Shown here in pieces: positions 62,651 through 64,000 of a stretch of DNA of 64,000 nt. Source of the stretch: Streptomyces noursei ATCC 11455 (GTDB taxonomy: Bacteria; Actinomycetota; Actinomycetes; Streptomycetales; Streptomycetaceae); NCBI RefSeq assembly GCF_001704275.1, contig NZ_CP011533.1, positions 2,294,001 to 2,358,000 on the forward strand, read 5' to 3'. The position numbers and the translations under genes are program-made. The first letter of the stretch is position 1, and every line of letters starts with the position of its first letter. The notes under the pieces are model-generated. The model had not been told where the DNA came from, did no database searches, and saw only the letters and a list, made by a program, of their open reading frames with translations.

Positions 62651-62732
62651 CGTGGGTCCCACCAACGTAAGCGCCAGGGAGAAACCGTTGGACGTCCCAA
62701 TGGTTTCGTGGTTATCGTTGGGGCAACCAATG
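62651..62732. promoter_or_regulatory. Three phased MarR operators
   Basis: CGTTGG-N5-CCAATG occurs at 62686-62702 and 62716-62732 with identical half-sites, and a third site CGTGGG-N5-CCAACG at 62651-62667. Start-to-start spacing is 35 and 30 bp (about three helical turns). They lie between the divergent genes. Confidence 0.7.
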
Positions 62733-62779
62733 AAACCGGCCGCGGTGCTCGCGGCTCGTTCCCACGGAGGTGACGGCCC

Positions 62780-63721
62780 ATGCGCCAGGTGCGGTTCCAT
62801 ACCTACGGCGGCCCCGAGGTCCTGCGGCTGGAGGAGACCGAGGACCCGACGCCGGGACCCGGTGAACTCCTCGTCCGCACCGAGGCGATCGGCGTCAGCC
62901 TGCCGGCCGTGCGCCGGGTGCGCGGGGACGGCAAGGGCGGCGGCGATCCGCTGCCCGGCGTCGTCGGCGGCGAGATCGCGGGCGAGGTGATCGCCCTGGG
63001 CCCGGACGTCACCGACTTCGCGGTCGGCGACCGGGTCACCTCGATCACCCTCGCCGGCTCCTACGGCGAACTCGCCCTCGCCCCGGCCGTCCTGGCCAGC
63101 CGCATCCCCGACGGTGCGAGCGCGGTCGAGGCGGTGGCGCTGGTGCGCGGCGGGCACGTCGCGCTGGCCGCACTGAGCACCGCGGCGCCGGCCGCCGGCG
63201 AGTCCGTGCTGATCACCGGCGCGGCCGGCGCCACCGGCCACCTCGCCGTCCAACTGGCCAAGCTCCAGGGCGTCCCGCGGGTGGTGGCCGCGGTCGGCTC
63301 CCCGGCCAAGGCGGATTTCCTGTACGAGCTGGGCGCCGACGAGGTGGTGACGTACGACCAGGAGTCCTGGGGCGAGCCGGTCGACATCGTGCTGGACGGG
63401 GTCGGTGGGGAGCTGCTGCCGCGCGCCCTGGCCGCCGTCGCGCCCGGCGGGCGGCTGATCTTCTTCAACTCCGGCGGCGGCACGGTCCCGGCCTATGAGC
63501 TGTTGGCCGGAGCGAAGACCGTCACCGGGCTGACCATGCGGCGCTTCGTCGCCGTCCACCCCGAGCTGTACGCGCGGCACCGCGCGCAGCTGTGGGAGCT
63601 GGCCGGCACCGGCCGGCTGCGGGCCGCGACCCACGTCGAACTGCCGCTGGCGGACGCCGCGAAGGCCCACGAGATCATCGAGGCGCGGGCCAACCTCGGG
63701 AAGGTGGTGCTGCGGCCGTGA
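62780..63721 (+). CDS. Zinc-independent quinone oxidoreductase (MDR family)
   Basis: 313 aa. GroES-like N-domain (RQVRFHTYGGPEVLRLEETED, GVVGGEIAGEVIALG, VGDRVTSITLAGSYGELA) and a Rossmann domain with VLITGAAGATGHLAVQLAKL as the NADPH loop. Catalytic zinc ligands are absent, as in quinone oxidoreductases (QOR, zeta-crystallin). It reduces quinones or enals with NADPH. Divergent MarR gene and three operators suggest induction by electrophiles. ATG 62780 has GGAGGTGACGG upstream. A hairpin follows the stop. Confidence 0.88.
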   Translation: MRQVRFHTYGGPEVLRLEETEDPTPGPGELLVRTEAIGVSLPAVRRVRGDGKGGGDPLPGVVGGEIAGEVIALGPDVTDFAVGDRVTSITLAGSYGELALAPAVLASRIPDGASAVEAVALVRGGHVALAALSTAAPAAGESVLITGAAGATGHLAVQLAKLQGVPRVVAAVGSPAKADFLYELGADEVVTYDQESWGEPVDIVLDGVGGELLPRALAAVAPGGRLIFFNSGGGTVPAYELLAGAKTVTGLTMRRFVAVHPELYARHRAQLWELAGTGRLRAATHVELPLADAAKAHEIIEARANLGKVVLRP

Positions 63722-63729
63722 GGCGCCAC

Positions 63730-63760
63730 GGCCCGGTGGGACGCGGTCGTCCCACCGGCC
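63730..63760 (+). terminator. Terminator after the oxidoreductase gene
   Basis: CCGGTGGGAC and GTCCCACCGG make a 10-bp perfect stem with a 6-base loop, 12 bp after the stop at 63721. Confidence 0.75.
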
Positions 63761-63904
63761 CCAGGTGGCGCACACGGCGCAGTGCGCCCGGCCCGGGAGA
63801 GTGAATTCCGGAGCGGGCGCGGAGAACCGACGCAGGCTCCTTGTCGCACCTCCCGCACGGCAGTAGCTTCCGTCACATCTGCACATAGGACGTTGGATGT
63901 CCTG

Positions 63905-64000
63905 ATGACCCGACCCGATGCCTCGAAGGGCAGGCCGGACCATGACGTCAGATCTCCGCGCGCACCCCCGCCTCCGCCGCAGACCCCGGCACCGTCGTGC
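63905..64000 (+). CDS. Start of a Pro-rich protein, cut by window edge
   Basis: ATG 63905 opens a frame of 32 codons (Arg/Asp-rich, then a run of prolines) that continues past the right edge. No ribosome site is strong, and ATG 63942 in another frame is an alternative. Too short to identify. Confidence 0.3.
   Translation, partial: MTRPDASKGRPDHDVRSPRAPPPPPQTPAPSC

Overview
The window is high-GC actinobacterial DNA and almost certainly Streptomyces. Evidence: strong third-position GC, frequent GTG starts, AGGAGG-like ribosome sites, TANNNT-type -10 boxes, stop/start overlaps inside operons, and many decayed IS elements of types common in the genus. It falls into three parts.

(1) 1-20 kb is a decayed accessory region. 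It holds what looks like the remains of a macrolide-type biosynthetic locus: a phytanoyl-CoA dioxygenase-family gene cut by the left edge, a cytochrome P450, an ABC-F ribosome-protection ATPase preceded by a candidate leaderless six-codon leader peptide, a 14-TM drug exporter, a TlrB/RlmA-II-type 23S rRNA methyltransferase, and the first 63 codons of a polyketide synthase ketosynthase. Fragments of IS630, IS5, IS701, IS110, IS1182 and ISL3 elements break it up, together with stumps of a TetR regulator, a panC-like ligase and a tyrosine recombinase.

(2) 20.2-38.7 kb is one intact, collinear plus-strand cassette of ten genes ending at a strong hairpin. In order: a Crp-type regulator with a preserved cyclic-nucleotide cassette, a class III nucleotide-cyclase-like protein, a P-loop/helical-repeat protein with an Arg in the Walker A lysine position, an SPFH-like protein, a three-TM PycTM-like protein, a secreted/anchored von Willebrand A protein, a 1159-aa tubulin-like protein, a three-TM membrane protein, a pseudokinase-TRAFAC-type GTPase fusion, and a GTPase-associated (GAP1-like) tail-anchored protein. 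Most junctions overlap (ATGA or GTGA). I read it as an NTP- and cyclic-nucleotide-dependent conflict/immunity-type or membrane-remodelling system. The individual families are known, but the assembled ten-gene machine is the best candidate here for an uncharacterised system. IS and recombinase debris lies on both sides.

(3) 38.9-64 kb is mostly chromosomal with islands of debris. It contains an IS3 remnant, an initiator tRNA-Met with terminator, secreted proteins, an MFS carrier, a four-EF-hand protein, a DUF4956/VTC pair, and the stump of an integrative element next to tRNA-Leu(GAG). A complete oxalate-catabolism operon follows (ThDP decarboxylase, formyl-CoA:oxalate CoA-transferase, ADP-forming acyl-CoA synthetase, oxalate/formate-type MFS). 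Downstream are a chorismate mutase, a GntR/FCD regulator with a matching candidate operator in front of the operon, and fdhD for formate dehydrogenase maturation. The window ends with a divergent MarR regulator/quinone oxidoreductase pair that shares three phased operators, then a truncated ORF at the right edge.

A dispersed ~100-bp repeat occurs three times (40.2, 46.1 and 49.1 kb). Two copies have an edge resembling the 3' end of tRNA-Leu.
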